Source: Polaribacter pectinis
GTDB lineage: Bacteria > Bacteroidota > Bacteroidia > Flavobacteriales > Flavobacteriaceae
Length of the DNA stretch: 64,000 nt
NCBI RefSeq assembly: GCF_014352875.1
Contig: NZ_CP060695.1
Location: 3,379,501 to 3,443,500, forward strand
Direction of reading: 5' to 3'
Position 1 is the stretch's first letter, and each line of letters begins with the position of its first letter. The notes under the pieces were generated by a model. That model was given only the letters and a program-made list of their open reading frames with translations, was not told where the DNA came from and made no database searches. Positions 1-8,730 of this stretch are shown one piece after another. The position numbers and the translations under genes are program-made.

Positions 1-1
1 A

Positions 2-427
2 ACTATTTTAACTTTAGAAGATGTAAAAGAAATAGTAAAAGAAAGTAATCATTCTGCTACCAATTTTAAAGACGACCCAAAAGATGTTGGCGAACGTAAC
101 TCTTTAACTTTAGAAGAAGAATTACAAGATACAATTCCTGTAGATGTTATGGCAAATTTATTTGAGCCAGCAAAACCAAAATCTTTAAATGATAGATTAT
201 CTGGCAACATTCAAATTGGTTTAAATGACAGAATTACTTTTGTAAAGAATTTGTTTGAAGGAAGTCAAGAAGATTTTAACAGAGTAGTTTCTCAATTAAA
301 TACTTTAAAGACAGAAAAGGAAGCGAAAAAATTTGTCAATAAAATGGTGAAACCAGATTATAATTGGACAAAACACGAAGAATTAGAAGCACGTTTTATG
401 GAAATAATAGAACGTAAATTCGCTTAA
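2..427 (+). CDS. conserved hypothetical protein (5' truncated)
   Basis: The reading frame is open from base 2, so the gene starts outside the window and at least 141 C-terminal residues are visible. An internal ATG at 149 exists, but the frame is coding upstream of it. The visible part has an acidic linker rich in Glu, Asp, Asn and Thr. A compact, helix-rich C-terminal domain of about 80 residues follows, containing NDRITFVKNLF near its start and ending in EIIERKFA. No catalytic motif is recognisable. The pattern resembles a conserved flavobacterial family of unknown function (from memory, not checked). It is followed by a 108-base gap before the glycosyltransferase. Confidence 0.7.
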   Translation, partial: TILTLEDVKEIVKESNHSATNFKDDPKDVGERNSLTLEEELQDTIPVDVMANLFEPAKPKSLNDRLSGNIQIGLNDRITFVKNLFEGSQEDFNRVVSQLNTLKTEKEAKKFVNKMVKPDYNWTKHEELEARFMEIIERKFA

Positions 428-471
428 AAAGATTCAAAATTTTGAGTTTAAAATTCAAAGTTGAGCAAGTT

Positions 472-504
472 TGTCATTTCGACTTTATAGAGAAATCTTT
501 TATA
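472..504. repeat. possible copy of a flavobacterial interspersed intergenic repeat
   Basis: The gap between the first two genes contains TGTCATTTCGAC followed shortly by GAGAAATCTTTT. The arms ATTTC and GAAAT are inverted around an 11-base spacer. TGTCATTTCGAC...GAGAAATC elements recur in intergenic DNA of many flavobacterial genomes as I remember them. Only this one copy was noticed in the window, so the call rests on recognition and not on repetition here. Confidence 0.4.
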
Positions 505-535
505 CAATTATACATCTAAACAATTACACAGAAAC

Positions 536-1519
536 TTGAAACCTGTTTTAATTCATACACATTTTCACAAACGCAGAACTGGAGTTACCAGAAGTATCGA
601 AAATGTTTTTCCTTTTTTTTCTGATGAATATGAAGCTTATATTTATGGAAATACTGCAAAAGGAACCAATATCTCTTTTTCGGAATTAAAGAAAATATTG
701 TTTTCGAAGAGAGAAGTTGTGGTGCATTGTCATAGAAATAACGAAATTATTCGAATGCTTATTTTTAGAGCTTTGGGTGCAAAATTTAAGTTGATTGCTA
801 CACGTCATGCAGAATCTAAACCATCTAATCTTACTCTAAAATTATTAAAAAGTGCAGACAAAGTTGTTACGCTTATAAAATCGATGAGCGATAATTTAGG
901 TATTAAAAATACCATTGTTGGTCATGGAGTAAATGTTTCCGAATTTATTCCGAAGGAAAATATTTCGTTAGATAATATTCAACAAGAAAATATCATTTTG
1001 TGCGCAGGAAGAGTTAGAAAAGCAAAAGGACAAGTTGTTTTATTAGAAGCTTCCAAAATTTTAAAAGAACACAAAAATTGGGCGTTGGTAATTGTTGGTA
1101 AAGTTGATAAACCAGACTTTTTATCAGAATTAAAAGCAATTGCAAAAAAATATTCCATAGAAAATCAAGTTTATTTTATTGATGAAACTGCAGATATTGT
1201 TTCTTATTACCAAGCATCAAAAATTGTGGTTGTACCCAGTTTTTCTGAAGGATTTTCTTTAGTAACTGCAGAAGCTATGTCTTGTGGTTGTTCAGTAATT
1301 GCCACTAAAAATGTGGGTGTGCATTCTCAGTTAATTCAAGATAAAAAAGATGGTTATTTATTTGAAGCTGGAGATATATTTGAATTAGAAACTATTTTGC
1401 AACAAAAAATAAAAGCAGAATTACCATTATTAGGAAATCAAGCAAGAGAAACGATTCTTAAAAATTGGAGTGCAAAAAAAGAAGCAGAAAATTTAATAAA
1501 GGTTTATAAATCAAATTAA
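536..1519 (+). CDS. glycosyltransferase family 4 protein
   Basis: The 327-aa protein has the GT-B plan of GT4 enzymes, which move a sugar from a nucleotide-sugar donor to a lipid or polysaccharide acceptor in the cytoplasm. The C-terminal half carries CAGRVRKAKGQ (start of the donor domain) and the retaining-GT signature PSFSEGFSLVTAEAMSCG, with the paired glutamates at about E238 and E246. The N-terminal acceptor domain is His-rich (HTHFHKR). The start is TTG at 536, directly before the conserved beta strand KPVLIHTHFH, and no ATG lies nearby. No signal peptide is seen. The acceptor cannot be told, but a role in lipopolysaccharide core or exopolysaccharide synthesis is likely. Confidence 0.86.
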   Translation: MKPVLIHTHFHKRRTGVTRSIENVFPFFSDEYEAYIYGNTAKGTNISFSELKKILFSKREVVVHCHRNNEIIRMLIFRALGAKFKLIATRHAESKPSNLTLKLLKSADKVVTLIKSMSDNLGIKNTIVGHGVNVSEFIPKENISLDNIQQENIILCAGRVRKAKGQVVLLEASKILKEHKNWALVIVGKVDKPDFLSELKAIAKKYSIENQVYFIDETADIVSYYQASKIVVVPSFSEGFSLVTAEAMSCGCSVIATKNVGVHSQLIQDKKDGYLFEAGDIFELETILQQKIKAELPLLGNQARETILKNWSAKKEAENLIKVYKSN

Positions 1520-1544
1520 TCTATAACTTAAAATTTTAAAAAAA

Positions 1545-2018
1545 ATGAAAAAAGTACTTTTAGCAATCTTACTTTCAGTAATAACATTCTCGTCAGTAAA
1601 TGCACAAAAAATTGAAATGAAAAAAGTATTTGGCGGTTATACGTTTTCTCAAAATGATAAAACAATAACATTAAACCAAATGCAGGAAATTGTAAAAGAT
1701 AATCAAGAAGCTTTTGATTTGGTGAAATCAGCAAAATCTAACCAAACTTGGGGTATGGTTTTAGGCGGAATTGGTGGTGGATTAATAGGTTATCCAATAG
1801 GAACAGCTATTGGAGGAGGAGATCCAGAATGGGCTTTAGCTGGAGTAGGTGTAGCGTTTATTGTTGCTACAATTCCAATTGTAAAAGGGTTTAATAGAAA
1901 AACAAAAAAAGCAGTGGAATTATACAATGCAGATCAGCCCACAGCAAGTTCAAATTTTCAACCACAATTTAATTTGAATCTAAAAGGAATGTCCATGGGA
2001 ATTTCTATGACGTTTTAA
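1545..2018 (+). CDS. small secreted/membrane protein of unknown function
   Basis: A 157-aa protein begins with a clear signal peptide (MKKVLLAILL...VNAQ, cleavage near residue 20). A middle segment of about 50 residues contains the Gly-rich hydrophobic stretch GGIGGGLIGYPIGTAIGGG and then a second hydrophobic segment (VGVAFIVATIPIV). This is a glycine-zipper-like hairpin as found in envelope proteins. The C-terminus is polar and ends in a short amphipathic strand (LNLKGMSMGISMTF), which may be a single beta strand. I do not recognise a named family. It lies 25 bases after the glycosyltransferase and is followed by a terminator. Confidence 0.8.
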   Translation: MKKVLLAILLSVITFSSVNAQKIEMKKVFGGYTFSQNDKTITLNQMQEIVKDNQEAFDLVKSAKSNQTWGMVLGGIGGGLIGYPIGTAIGGGDPEWALAGVGVAFIVATIPIVKGFNRKTKKAVELYNADQPTASSNFQPQFNLNLKGMSMGISMTF

Positions 2019-2040
2019 AAATCATTTATTAGAAATATAA

Positions 2041-2078
2041 AATCCTCAAAAATTAATTTTTTTTGAGGATTTTTTTTA
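2041..2078 (+). terminator. intrinsic terminator after the secreted protein gene
   Basis: The inverted arms ATCCTCAAAA (2042-2051) and TTTTGAGGAT (2061-2070) are followed by an uninterrupted T run. The hairpin lies 23 bases past the stop at 2018 and separates this gene from the convergent ArsC-like gene. Confidence 0.85.
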
Positions 2079-2097
2079 TGTGAATTAGTAACAAAAA

Positions 2098-2445
2098 CTA
2101 CCCAATTTTTTCCCTTAGTTCCGCAACAACTTTTTTACTATTTCCAATAAAAATTTCATTATCAACAATAAAAACAGGTCTTTTTAAGAATGTGTATTCA
2201 TCTAAAATAAACTGTCTGTAATCTGCTTCCGATAAATTTTGGTTTTTCAAATCCATAGATTTGTACAATTTTGCACGTTTGTTAAACAAGTCTTCATAAC
2301 TTCCAGAAAGTTTGTGCATTTCTTCTAATTGAGCAACGTTTACTGGGTTTGCTTTTATTTCTTGACGTTCAAAACCATCTGTATTTACTTCTTTTAGAAT
2401 TCTTCTACAGGTATCACAAGTTTGCAAAAAATAGACTTTCTTCAT
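2098..2445 (-). CDS. ArsC/Spx-family thioredoxin-fold protein
   Basis: The 115-aa protein matches the arsenate reductase (ArsC)/Spx family in length and layout. It has an N-terminal beta strand followed by the redox motif C10-DT-C13, a LNKRAKLYKS-like segment (here LFNKRAKLYKSMDLK), and the C-terminal KRPVFIVDN motif that forms the substrate side of the fold. True arsenate reductases of this fold need Cys in a C-x5-R loop, whereas Spx/MgsR members carry CxxC as here, so a redox or regulatory role is at least as likely as arsenate reduction. It is a single-gene unit, divergent from dinB and convergent with 1545-2018. Confidence 0.82.
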   Translation of the reverse strand: MKKVYFLQTCDTCRRILKEVNTDGFERQEIKANPVNVAQLEEMHKLSGSYEDLFNKRAKLYKSMDLKNQNLSEADYRQFILDEYTFLKRPVFIVDNEIFIGNSKKVVAELREKIG

Positions 2446-2487
2446 TATTTATATCATTATATTTACAGTCCAAAATTAACAATAAAA

Positions 2488-2943
2488 ATGAAGAAACAAT
2501 TCCATATTTTAAGAAAATCGAGAGCTTTAACTTTAAAAACAATTGAAGGCTTAACGTTAGAGCAATTAAATAAAATACCTGAAGGTTTTAAAAATAACAT
2601 TGCTTGGAATATTGCACATTTAGTAGTTACACAACAATTATTACATTATAAATTATCTGGCTTAAACTGTTTATGCCCAGATGAATTAATTGAAACACAT
2701 AGAAAAGGAACTTTTCCAACAAAAGATTTTACACAAGAAGAATTTGATGAAGTTTTAGACCTTTTTGCAGGTTTACCAGATACTTTAGAAGAAGATTATG
2801 AAGCTGGTATTTTTAAGGAATATCAAGAATATCCTACAAGTACAGGTGTAGATATAGATTCTATGGACATGGCTATTCCTTTTAATAATTTTCATGAAGG
2901 TTTACATGTAGGAATTATTTTTTCAATTAAAAAGTTTATATAA
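2488..2943 (+). CDS. DinB family protein
   Basis: I place the start at the ATG at 2488 (151 aa, MKKQFHILRKSR). A longer frame back to 2422 would run into the divergent ArsC-like gene and has no family similarity. DinB proteins are four-helix bundles with a metal held by three histidines. Here these are visible as H44 (NIAHL) and the C-terminal pair H136 and H140 (HEGLH). Family members include bacillithiol- or mycothiol-dependent transferases and DNA-damage-induced proteins, and the substrate cannot be read from the sequence. A TATATTTA element at 2458-2465 may serve as its promoter. The gene ends 6 bases before the antiporter gene and is probably co-transcribed with it. Confidence 0.85.
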   Translation: MKKQFHILRKSRALTLKTIEGLTLEQLNKIPEGFKNNIAWNIAHLVVTQQLLHYKLSGLNCLCPDELIETHRKGTFPTKDFTQEEFDEVLDLFAGLPDTLEEDYEAGIFKEYQEYPTSTGVDIDSMDMAIPFNNFHEGLHVGIIFSIKKFI

Positions 2944-2949
2944 TTTTCT

Positions 2950-4206
2950 ATGGATTATTTTCTAATTGCCACTGTTTTAATAGTGCTTTCTGCTGTTTTC
3001 GGTTATATAAATACCAAATTTTTAAAGCTACCAACCACAATTGGTTTAATGCTGATAACCATTGTTTTTACACTGGCTGTTTTTGTGTTAAGCTATTTTG
3101 ATGATACTTTATTAATCAAAGAAAGAGAATTGATTACAAGTATCGATTTTAAAACAGTTTTATTAGATGTAATGTTGAGTTTTCTATTGTTCGCAGGTGC
3201 TTTGCATACTAATTTTCAGCAATTAAAAATTCAAAGAAAACCTGTTTTAATTTTCGCGACTCTTGGAACTTTAATTTCCACTTTTTTAGCAGGATTTTTC
3301 GTTTTTTATGTATTAAAAATGCTTCATTTAGATGTCGATTTTATCTATTGCTTATTATTTGGGGCATTAATTTCGCCAACAGATCCAATAGCCGTTTTAG
3401 GAATTATGAAAAAAGTAGGTGCACCTAAAAATTTGGAAACCAAAATTGTTGGAGAATCGCTTTTTAATGATGGAGTAGGAGTTGTTATTTTTTTAACAAT
3501 CTATCAAATTGCAAAAGGAGGAACAGAAATTTCTGTAGGTCATATAGCAGAATTATTTTTTGTTGAAGTTGCAGGAGGAATTATTTTAGGGTTGTTAATT
3601 GGTTGGATAACTTATAGATTATTAAAAAGTATAGACGAATATGATACTGAAGTAATTATAACATTAGCTGCAGTTATGGGTGGAACTTTAATTGCACAAA
3701 AATTACATGTTTCTGCACCTTTAGCAATGGTAACAGCTGGTTTAATTGTAGGTACAGATACTGTAAGGAAATCTTCTATGAGTGCAATTACAGAACAATA
3801 TGTAGATAAGTTTTGGGAGTTGTTAGACGTACTTTTAAACACCATTCTTTTTGTAATGATTGGAATGGAAATTTTAGTTTTAACTTTTGATGCAACCTAT
3901 ATTTTAGCAGGTTTTATTATAATTCCTGTGTTGCTTTTAGCAAGATATATTTCTTTATTATTACCGATAAAAATCTACGCAAAGAAATTAGATTTTGTTC
4001 CAAAAACGAATTTAATTATGACTTGGGGAGGTTTACGTGGTGGAATTTCAATTGCATTAGCGTTAAGTCTTACAAGTGATATGGAACGTGATTTGTTTTT
4101 AGTAATTACTTATATTGTTGTTGTGTTTTCAATTTTAATACAAGGGTTAACAGTTGGTAAATTGATAAAGAAATATGCAAAAGAAACAGAAGTTGCTTCT
4201 CATTAA
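2950..4206 (+). CDS. Na+/H+ antiporter, CPA1 (NhaP) family
   Basis: A 418-aa inner-membrane protein with about 12 hydrophobic segments. It carries the CPA1 hallmarks: [10 protein letters not shown] in the core helix that holds the ion-binding Asp, [11 protein letters not shown] (the ND pair typical of electroneutral exchangers), and [15 protein letters not shown] near the C-terminus. It exchanges cytoplasmic Na+ (or Li+/K+) for protons, which fits a marine organism. There is no long cytoplasmic C-terminal tail, unlike many NhaP proteins. It follows dinB by 6 bases and precedes the PLP enzyme by 14 bases, suggesting a three-gene transcript. Confidence 0.93.
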   Translation: MDYFLIATVLIVLSAVFGYINTKFLKLPTTIGLMLITIVFTLAVFVLSYFDDTLLIKERELITSIDFKTVLLDVMLSFLLFAGALHTNFQQLKIQRKPVLIFATLGTLISTFLAGFFVFYVLKMLHLDVDFIYCLLFGALISPTDPIAVLGIMKKVGAPKNLETKIVGESLFNDGVGVVIFLTIYQIAKGGTEISVGHIAELFFVEVAGGIILGLLIGWITYRLLKSIDEYDTEVIITLAAVMGGTLIAQKLHVSAPLAMVTAGLIVGTDTVRKSSMSAITEQYVDKFWELLDVLLNTILFVMIGMEILVLTFDATYILAGFIIIPVLLLARYISLLLPIKIYAKKLDFVPKTNLIMTWGGLRGGISIALALSLTSDMERDLFLVITYIVVVFSILIQGLTVGKLIKKYAKETEVASH

Positions 4207-4220
4207 ATAAATTCTATAGA

Positions 4221-5369
4221 ATGAAGTTTAATACCAAAACAATTCACGGAGGTCAAAAACCAGAAGAAAAAACTGGGGCTGTTGTGCCACCCATATTTCA
4301 AACTTCTACGTTTGCACAATTTAATGCTGGCGAGAATCAAGAATATAATTATTCCAGAGGTTCAAACCCTACAAGAACTGCATTGGAAAAAAGTTTAGCT
4401 TCTTTAGAAAATGGAACACATGGTTTTGCTTTTTCCTCTGGTTTAGCTGCAATCGATTGTGTTTTAAGAACACTAAAACCGGGTGACGAGATTATTGCTG
4501 CAATCGATTTGTATGGTGGAACCTACAGATTGTTTACTAAACTATTCGAAAAATACGGATTGGAATTTATATACGTAAATATGGATTCTGAAAAGGATAT
4601 TTTAAACTCAATTTCAGAAAACACAAAATTAGTTTGGTTAGAAACACCAACAAATCCGTTATTAAAAATAGTAGATATTGAAGCAATTTGTGTTGCAGTT
4701 AAAAATGTAAACTCTGATATTTTAATTGGAGTAGATAATACATTTGCAACGCCATATTTACAACAACCTTTAAATTTAGGAGCAGATATTGTAATGCATT
4801 CTGCAACAAAATATTTAGGAGGACATTCAGATTTAATAATGGGCGCTTTAATTGTAAAAGATGCAAAATTAGCAGAAGAAATTCATTTTATACAATTTGC
4901 AGCAGGTGCAATTGCAGGTCCAATGGATTCTTTTTTAGCATTAAGAGGCATAAAAACTTTGCATATTAGAATGCAGCGTCATTGTGAAAATGCGATTGAG
5001 GTTGCTAAATTTTTAAAAAATCATCCAAAAGTTGGTGATGTTTATTTTCCTGGATTAAAAGAGCACCCAAATCATGAAATAGCCAAAAAGCAAATGAAGA
5101 ATTTTGGAGGAGTTGTTTCTTTTAGCTTAAAAGATGATAGCAGCCAAGCAACTTTTAAATTTTTAAAAAGCATAAAATTTTTTACGTTAGCTGAATCTTT
5201 AGGAGGTGTAGAAAGTATGGTGAATCATTCAGCAACCATGTCTCATGCATCAATGCCAAAAGAAGAGCGTCTAAAAATAGGAGTTACAGATGCTGTAATT
5301 CGCTTAAGTATTGGTATTGAAGATGTAGAAGATTTGTTAGCAGATTTAGAATCTGCTTTAAATTTTTAG
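4221..5369 (+). CDS. metB: PLP-dependent trans-sulfuration enzyme (cystathionine gamma-synthase/lyase family)
   Basis: The 382 aa match the usual length of the Cys/Met metabolism PLP family. Visible family features are the N-terminal YSRGSNPTRTALE active-site strand, FSSGLAA (phosphate loop), VDNTFATPY with the cofactor-binding Asp, the Schiff-base lysine K197 in HSATKYLGGHSD, and LAESLGGVESMVNHSATMSH, which binds the substrate carboxylate. It acts in the cytoplasm between homoserine and cysteine/methionine. Sequence alone does not separate gamma-synthase from gamma-lyase or O-acetylhomoserine sulfhydrylase, so the symbol is provisional. It is the last gene before a strong terminator. Confidence 0.87.
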   Translation: MKFNTKTIHGGQKPEEKTGAVVPPIFQTSTFAQFNAGENQEYNYSRGSNPTRTALEKSLASLENGTHGFAFSSGLAAIDCVLRTLKPGDEIIAAIDLYGGTYRLFTKLFEKYGLEFIYVNMDSEKDILNSISENTKLVWLETPTNPLLKIVDIEAICVAVKNVNSDILIGVDNTFATPYLQQPLNLGADIVMHSATKYLGGHSDLIMGALIVKDAKLAEEIHFIQFAAGAIAGPMDSFLALRGIKTLHIRMQRHCENAIEVAKFLKNHPKVGDVYFPGLKEHPNHEIAKKQMKNFGGVVSFSLKDDSSQATFKFLKSIKFFTLAESLGGVESMVNHSATMSHASMPKEERLKIGVTDAVIRLSIGIEDVEDLLADLESALNF

Positions 5370-5389
5370 AGCTAAAACTTAAACAAATA

Positions 5390-5421
5390 AAAAAAGAGAG
5401 CAAAATTGCTCTCTTTTTTTT
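5390..5421 (+). terminator. intrinsic terminator (bidirectional)
   Basis: AGAGAGCAA and TTGCTCTCT form a perfect 9-bp stem with a 2-base loop (5395-5414), flanked by an A run on the left and eight T on the right. It can therefore stop transcription from the PLP enzyme gene and also from the convergent barrel gene. Confidence 0.9.
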
Positions 5422-5464
5422 ACATGAATAATTAGGGGTTATTCAATAATTTTCGGGGGGATTT

Positions 5465-6256
5465 TTAATAAAATAAAGGAGAACTAAAGTTAAGATGATA
5501 TACTACACCAAGTTGAATATTTAGTAACCACTCATTATTTTTGTTTTCGAAAACTTCTGCTTGTAAACCATCAATTTCATCAGAAAAGAAATATTGATAG
5601 TTAAATTGTAATGCTAAATCTAGTTTTTCTGTTATCTTATATCTAGTACCCAAGCCAATTGTTACAGAAAAAACTTCTCCAGAACCTAACGAAAGGGCAT
5701 TTTCTAAAGTGTATTTAGTGGGAAGAATAGATATGTCTTCTTGCCAATCACCTAAATCTGATTTTAAGCTATTGTTGTAAAAAGCATATTTGAGTCCGAA
5801 TGTAAAAAATGGATTGAAAGGAGTATCTGAATACGGATAAACAAATTCTTCTAAAGGATTTAGAAAATATTCTAGATTTACACCAATATTTAACATTCTA
5901 ACAGTTCCCTTCATGGCTCTTAATTGTTCTCCTCCATATGTTTGTTTTTGAGCCCAATATCCATGATGTTGTAATTTTGTATTGCTTAAATAGTGCAATT
6001 CAGTTTTTACCATTAAATGGTTATGCATAACGTTGTTAGGATCCCATCTTAAAGTTCTATTGTAAAAACTTAAATAATGGGCGACAGAGAAAGACAAGCC
6101 ATTGTTATTCCATTCGCTTGCAAAATTGCCTCTTTGGCCGTAATCTGTTTGTAAACTAGTGGTGCCAACAAATGCTCCGATATCGTGAGTGTAATGTTGC
6201 GCCTTAATTTCTAGAATAAAAACAATTACAAAAATAATTGTTATAGGGGTTTTCAA
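5465..6256 (-). CDS. outer-membrane beta-barrel protein, THC0290_0291-like
   Basis: The 263-aa protein starts with a signal peptide (MKTPITIIFVIVFILEIKAQ). Alternating amphipathic strands rich in Tyr, Phe, Trp and Asn follow and end near the C-terminus (LGVVYHLNF), as in small outer-membrane barrels. The early motif HDIGAFVGTTSLQTDYGQRG resembles the flavobacterial THC0290_0291 family, a conserved barrel of unknown role. The start is TTG at 6256, chosen because it immediately precedes the signal peptide and no ATG is close. It stands 65 bases downstream of the Ig-like lipoprotein gene on the same strand. Confidence 0.78.
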   Translation of the reverse strand: MKTPITIIFVIVFILEIKAQHYTHDIGAFVGTTSLQTDYGQRGNFASEWNNNGLSFSVAHYLSFYNRTLRWDPNNVMHNHLMVKTELHYLSNTKLQHHGYWAQKQTYGGEQLRAMKGTVRMLNIGVNLEYFLNPLEEFVYPYSDTPFNPFFTFGLKYAFYNNSLKSDLGDWQEDISILPTKYTLENALSLGSGEVFSVTIGLGTRYKITEKLDLALQFNYQYFFSDEIDGLQAEVFENKNNEWLLNIQLGVVYHLNFSSPLFY

Positions 6257-6321
6257 GATTTAGGGGTCTTAAAGTAAGTTTCAAATATATAGTAAATTTA
6301 TCTGAACTACAAAATTTACTA

Positions 6322-7935
6322 CTATTTATTAATTGTAAAAGTGTTATTTATAAAATAATTTGCTCTTACTTCTAATTCTTCATTATAATAAATAATCTCT
6401 TCTGGAAGTTGTTTAAGCAGGTAGTTTCCTGTATCCCATTTATTATTTTTATTGGTATCAATAATTGCTCTAATATAATATGTTTTTGGCTGTAGAAGAT
6501 CAAAGATCAAGGTTTCAGACTTTGTTATAAATCTACGTTCTACTAATTTGTTTTTATCTTTCCCTTCAACTAATTCAATAATTATAGGATTAGAATTATC
6601 ATTAATAATGTTTAAGGTTATTTTACCATAATCTTCTAACTCTCTTGTTTTTAAATTATATTTTAGAGTATCGTTTGGTTGTTTAAAAATATCCTTAAAA
6701 GCATCAGGTAAGATCGTTACAGAATAACTTTGCTTTTGTTTTTTATCAAAAAGAACAGCTATTTTATTTTCTTTAGAAGACAAATAACTAGAAAAAGGAA
6801 CTGCAATAGTGTCTTTATCTGTAATTGATATTTTACTAGTATCTAATTCTATAATTGGGTTGTTTGTTTTTAAAAACAATGTGTCTCTTAAGTGTAAAGT
6901 ATTACTTATTGTAGAGTTTATAGTTAATGAATCTATTTTTTTCTTTCGAAGATTTACTGTAATTGTATCTAAAAAATTAGCATTAGAAACGATAAAATTT
7001 AAAGAGTCTGCTTCAAAAGGTGTAAACCAATAGTTTAAAGTATCTTTATTAATTTCAAATTTAGAAATACTTTTAAAGTCTTTAGGTACGTCAGATTGAA
7101 TTTTAATATTAAGATTTTCTATTTCTCCTTCATAACCAAAAACAATTTTACCTTTAGATATTTCTTTTCCACGTCTAAACTTATAAGGTTGTAATTCATT
7201 AAAAATTACAATTGGTTTCTCTATAATACTATCTTTTGGTAAGGATATGGTATCGTTATAAAAACCTATTTTATCTGTTTTGGGATTAAAAATATAATCG
7301 CTAGAAGTTTCCTTTAAAGCAATCATTAAGTACTTTCCTTTTTTAAGGTTAGAAAAGTTGAAATTTGTTGTGTCTAAAGTATTGGCAACGTAATTTGGTT
7401 TCTTTTTGTAAATGATGGAATCTGTAAAAGCACTATCTATTCTATATAATAAAACATTAATGTTTTTAGGAGTTTCGTTTAAATAAGCGTCTTTAATTTT
7501 ACCCGAAGTAATTAAAGAATCTATATAATTTCCTGTAGAAAAAACATACTTAAAAGCCTCTAATTTATTATTCTCATTATTATCTTCTATAGCATTACCA
7601 AAATTAAAAATGTAGGTTGTATTTTTAGTTAAAGTATCTAGAATTTTTATTTTAATAGTTTTGCTAGCTGTGCCTTGTGGGGTAATTAAAGCAGGGTTTT
7701 TTAATGGAGGAGAAACAATTAGCTGTTTGTTTAAATCCTTTAGCTTTACGTATTCGTCAAACTCAATTTCTATTTCCTTTTTATTGAAATTTGTAGTTTC
7801 GTAAGGTGGGTTGGAAGTAACAAACAAAGGAGCATCTTCATCTTTTGGACCTCCTTCAGGTCTTCCTGTTCTTGCACAATTAGATACAAGAATTAATAAA
7901 AATGTAATATAAAAAAGTTTAGAAAGATGTTTCAC
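6322..7935 (-). CDS. Ig-like domain lipoprotein (Bacteroidota)
   Basis: The 537-aa protein has a lipoprotein signal with lipidation cysteine C20 (LILVSNC), followed by the Pro/Gly-rich linker ARTGRPEGGPKDEDAP typical of a Bacteroidota lipoprotein family. The next 100 residues form a bacterial Ig-like (Big_5) fold (IEIEFDEYVKLKDLN...TYIFNFGNAI...FSTG). The rest is beta-rich and ends in a segment resembling a carboxypeptidase regulatory-like strand set (YYIRAIIDTNKNNKWDTG). It probably sits on the outer membrane. Its function is unknown. The start is GTG at 7935. It is followed by the barrel at 5465-6256 on the same strand. Confidence 0.8.
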   Translation of the reverse strand: MKHLSKLFYITFLLILVSNCARTGRPEGGPKDEDAPLFVTSNPPYETTNFNKKEIEIEFDEYVKLKDLNKQLIVSPPLKNPALITPQGTASKTIKIKILDTLTKNTTYIFNFGNAIEDNNENNKLEAFKYVFSTGNYIDSLITSGKIKDAYLNETPKNINVLLYRIDSAFTDSIIYKKKPNYVANTLDTTNFNFSNLKKGKYLMIALKETSSDYIFNPKTDKIGFYNDTISLPKDSIIEKPIVIFNELQPYKFRRGKEISKGKIVFGYEGEIENLNIKIQSDVPKDFKSISKFEINKDTLNYWFTPFEADSLNFIVSNANFLDTITVNLRKKKIDSLTINSTISNTLHLRDTLFLKTNNPIIELDTSKISITDKDTIAVPFSSYLSSKENKIAVLFDKKQKQSYSVTILPDAFKDIFKQPNDTLKYNLKTRELEDYGKITLNIINDNSNPIIIELVEGKDKNKLVERRFITKSETLIFDLLQPKTYYIRAIIDTNKNNKWDTGNYLLKQLPEEIIYYNEELEVRANYFINNTFTINK

Positions 7936-7992
7936 AAATGTAAAATTTACTACAAATTAACAATTAATTTTTCATTTAAAAAATGATAAAAA

Positions 7993-8679
7993 CTATTCTG
8001 TGTAAGCCATAGTTATGATACTTACTTTAATGCCTTTTGTTTTTTGTAATTCTTTAATACAAGCCTCTAAAGTTGCGCCTGTTGTTATAACGTCATCAAT
8101 CAATAAAACGTGTTTGTTTGTAAAAATTGAAGTATTTTTTAACATAAACTTGGTATCTAAGTTATTAAATCGCTCAAAACGAGCTTTAAAAGTTTGTGTT
8201 TTAGATGTAGAAATTCTTATTAAAATATTTTCAATAAAAGTAATTTTTAAGTGTTTACTTAAATATTCACCAAACTTTGTAACTTGATTATAGCCTCTTT
8301 GTCTCATTTTTTTAGGATGTAATGGAACAGGAATTATAAAATCTACGTCAGACAATTGTCGATTTTCTTTTAAAATCTCTCCCAGCCAGTTACCAAAAAA
8401 TACACCAACGTCTTCATTTCCTTTGTATTTAAGCTCATGTATTATTTTTTTTGTGATTCCTTTCTTACGATAATAAAGTAAAGAGTTTGCTTTTTCAATA
8501 GAAACTCTACCGTAAAAAATTTCATAGACTTTATTCTTTTTATAATCAACAAAGTTTGTTAAAGGCAAGTCATGTCTACAGAAAGTACAAATTACAGTTT
8601 CGTTTTCTGTTAGATTGTTTTCGCAATTAGCACATAATTTGGGGTAAAATAAATGAAAAAAGTCTTTTAAAAATTGCAT
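7993..8679 (-). CDS. comF: ComF family phosphoribosyltransferase-like protein
   Basis: The 228-aa protein has an N-terminal double zinc ribbon with C16/C19 and C31/C34, then a type I phosphoribosyltransferase fold. The latter contains the ISTSKTQTFKARFERFNNL segment and the PRPP-binding loop LLIDDVITTGATLEA near residue 195. ComF proteins are linked to DNA uptake and single-strand DNA handling in naturally competent bacteria, and the exact reaction is unsettled. The gene is divergent from the methyltransferase at 8731 and lies 57 bases upstream of the Ig-like lipoprotein on the same strand. Confidence 0.9.
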   Translation of the reverse strand: MQFLKDFFHLFYPKLCANCENNLTENETVICTFCRHDLPLTNFVDYKKNKVYEIFYGRVSIEKANSLLYYRKKGITKKIIHELKYKGNEDVGVFFGNWLGEILKENRQLSDVDFIIPVPLHPKKMRQRGYNQVTKFGEYLSKHLKITFIENILIRISTSKTQTFKARFERFNNLDTKFMLKNTSIFTNKHVLLIDDVITTGATLEACIKELQKTKGIKVSIITMAYTE

Positions 8680-8730
8680 CTTTACCTAGCTTTTTTTTAG
8701 AAAGATAATTAATAAAATATAAATTTATAA

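Noticed and set aside
2429..2465. Candidate promoter TATATTTA for dinB.
   Set aside because: It lacks the final G of TAnnTTTG and a proper -33 box, so it is mentioned in the dinB entry but not listed as a feature.
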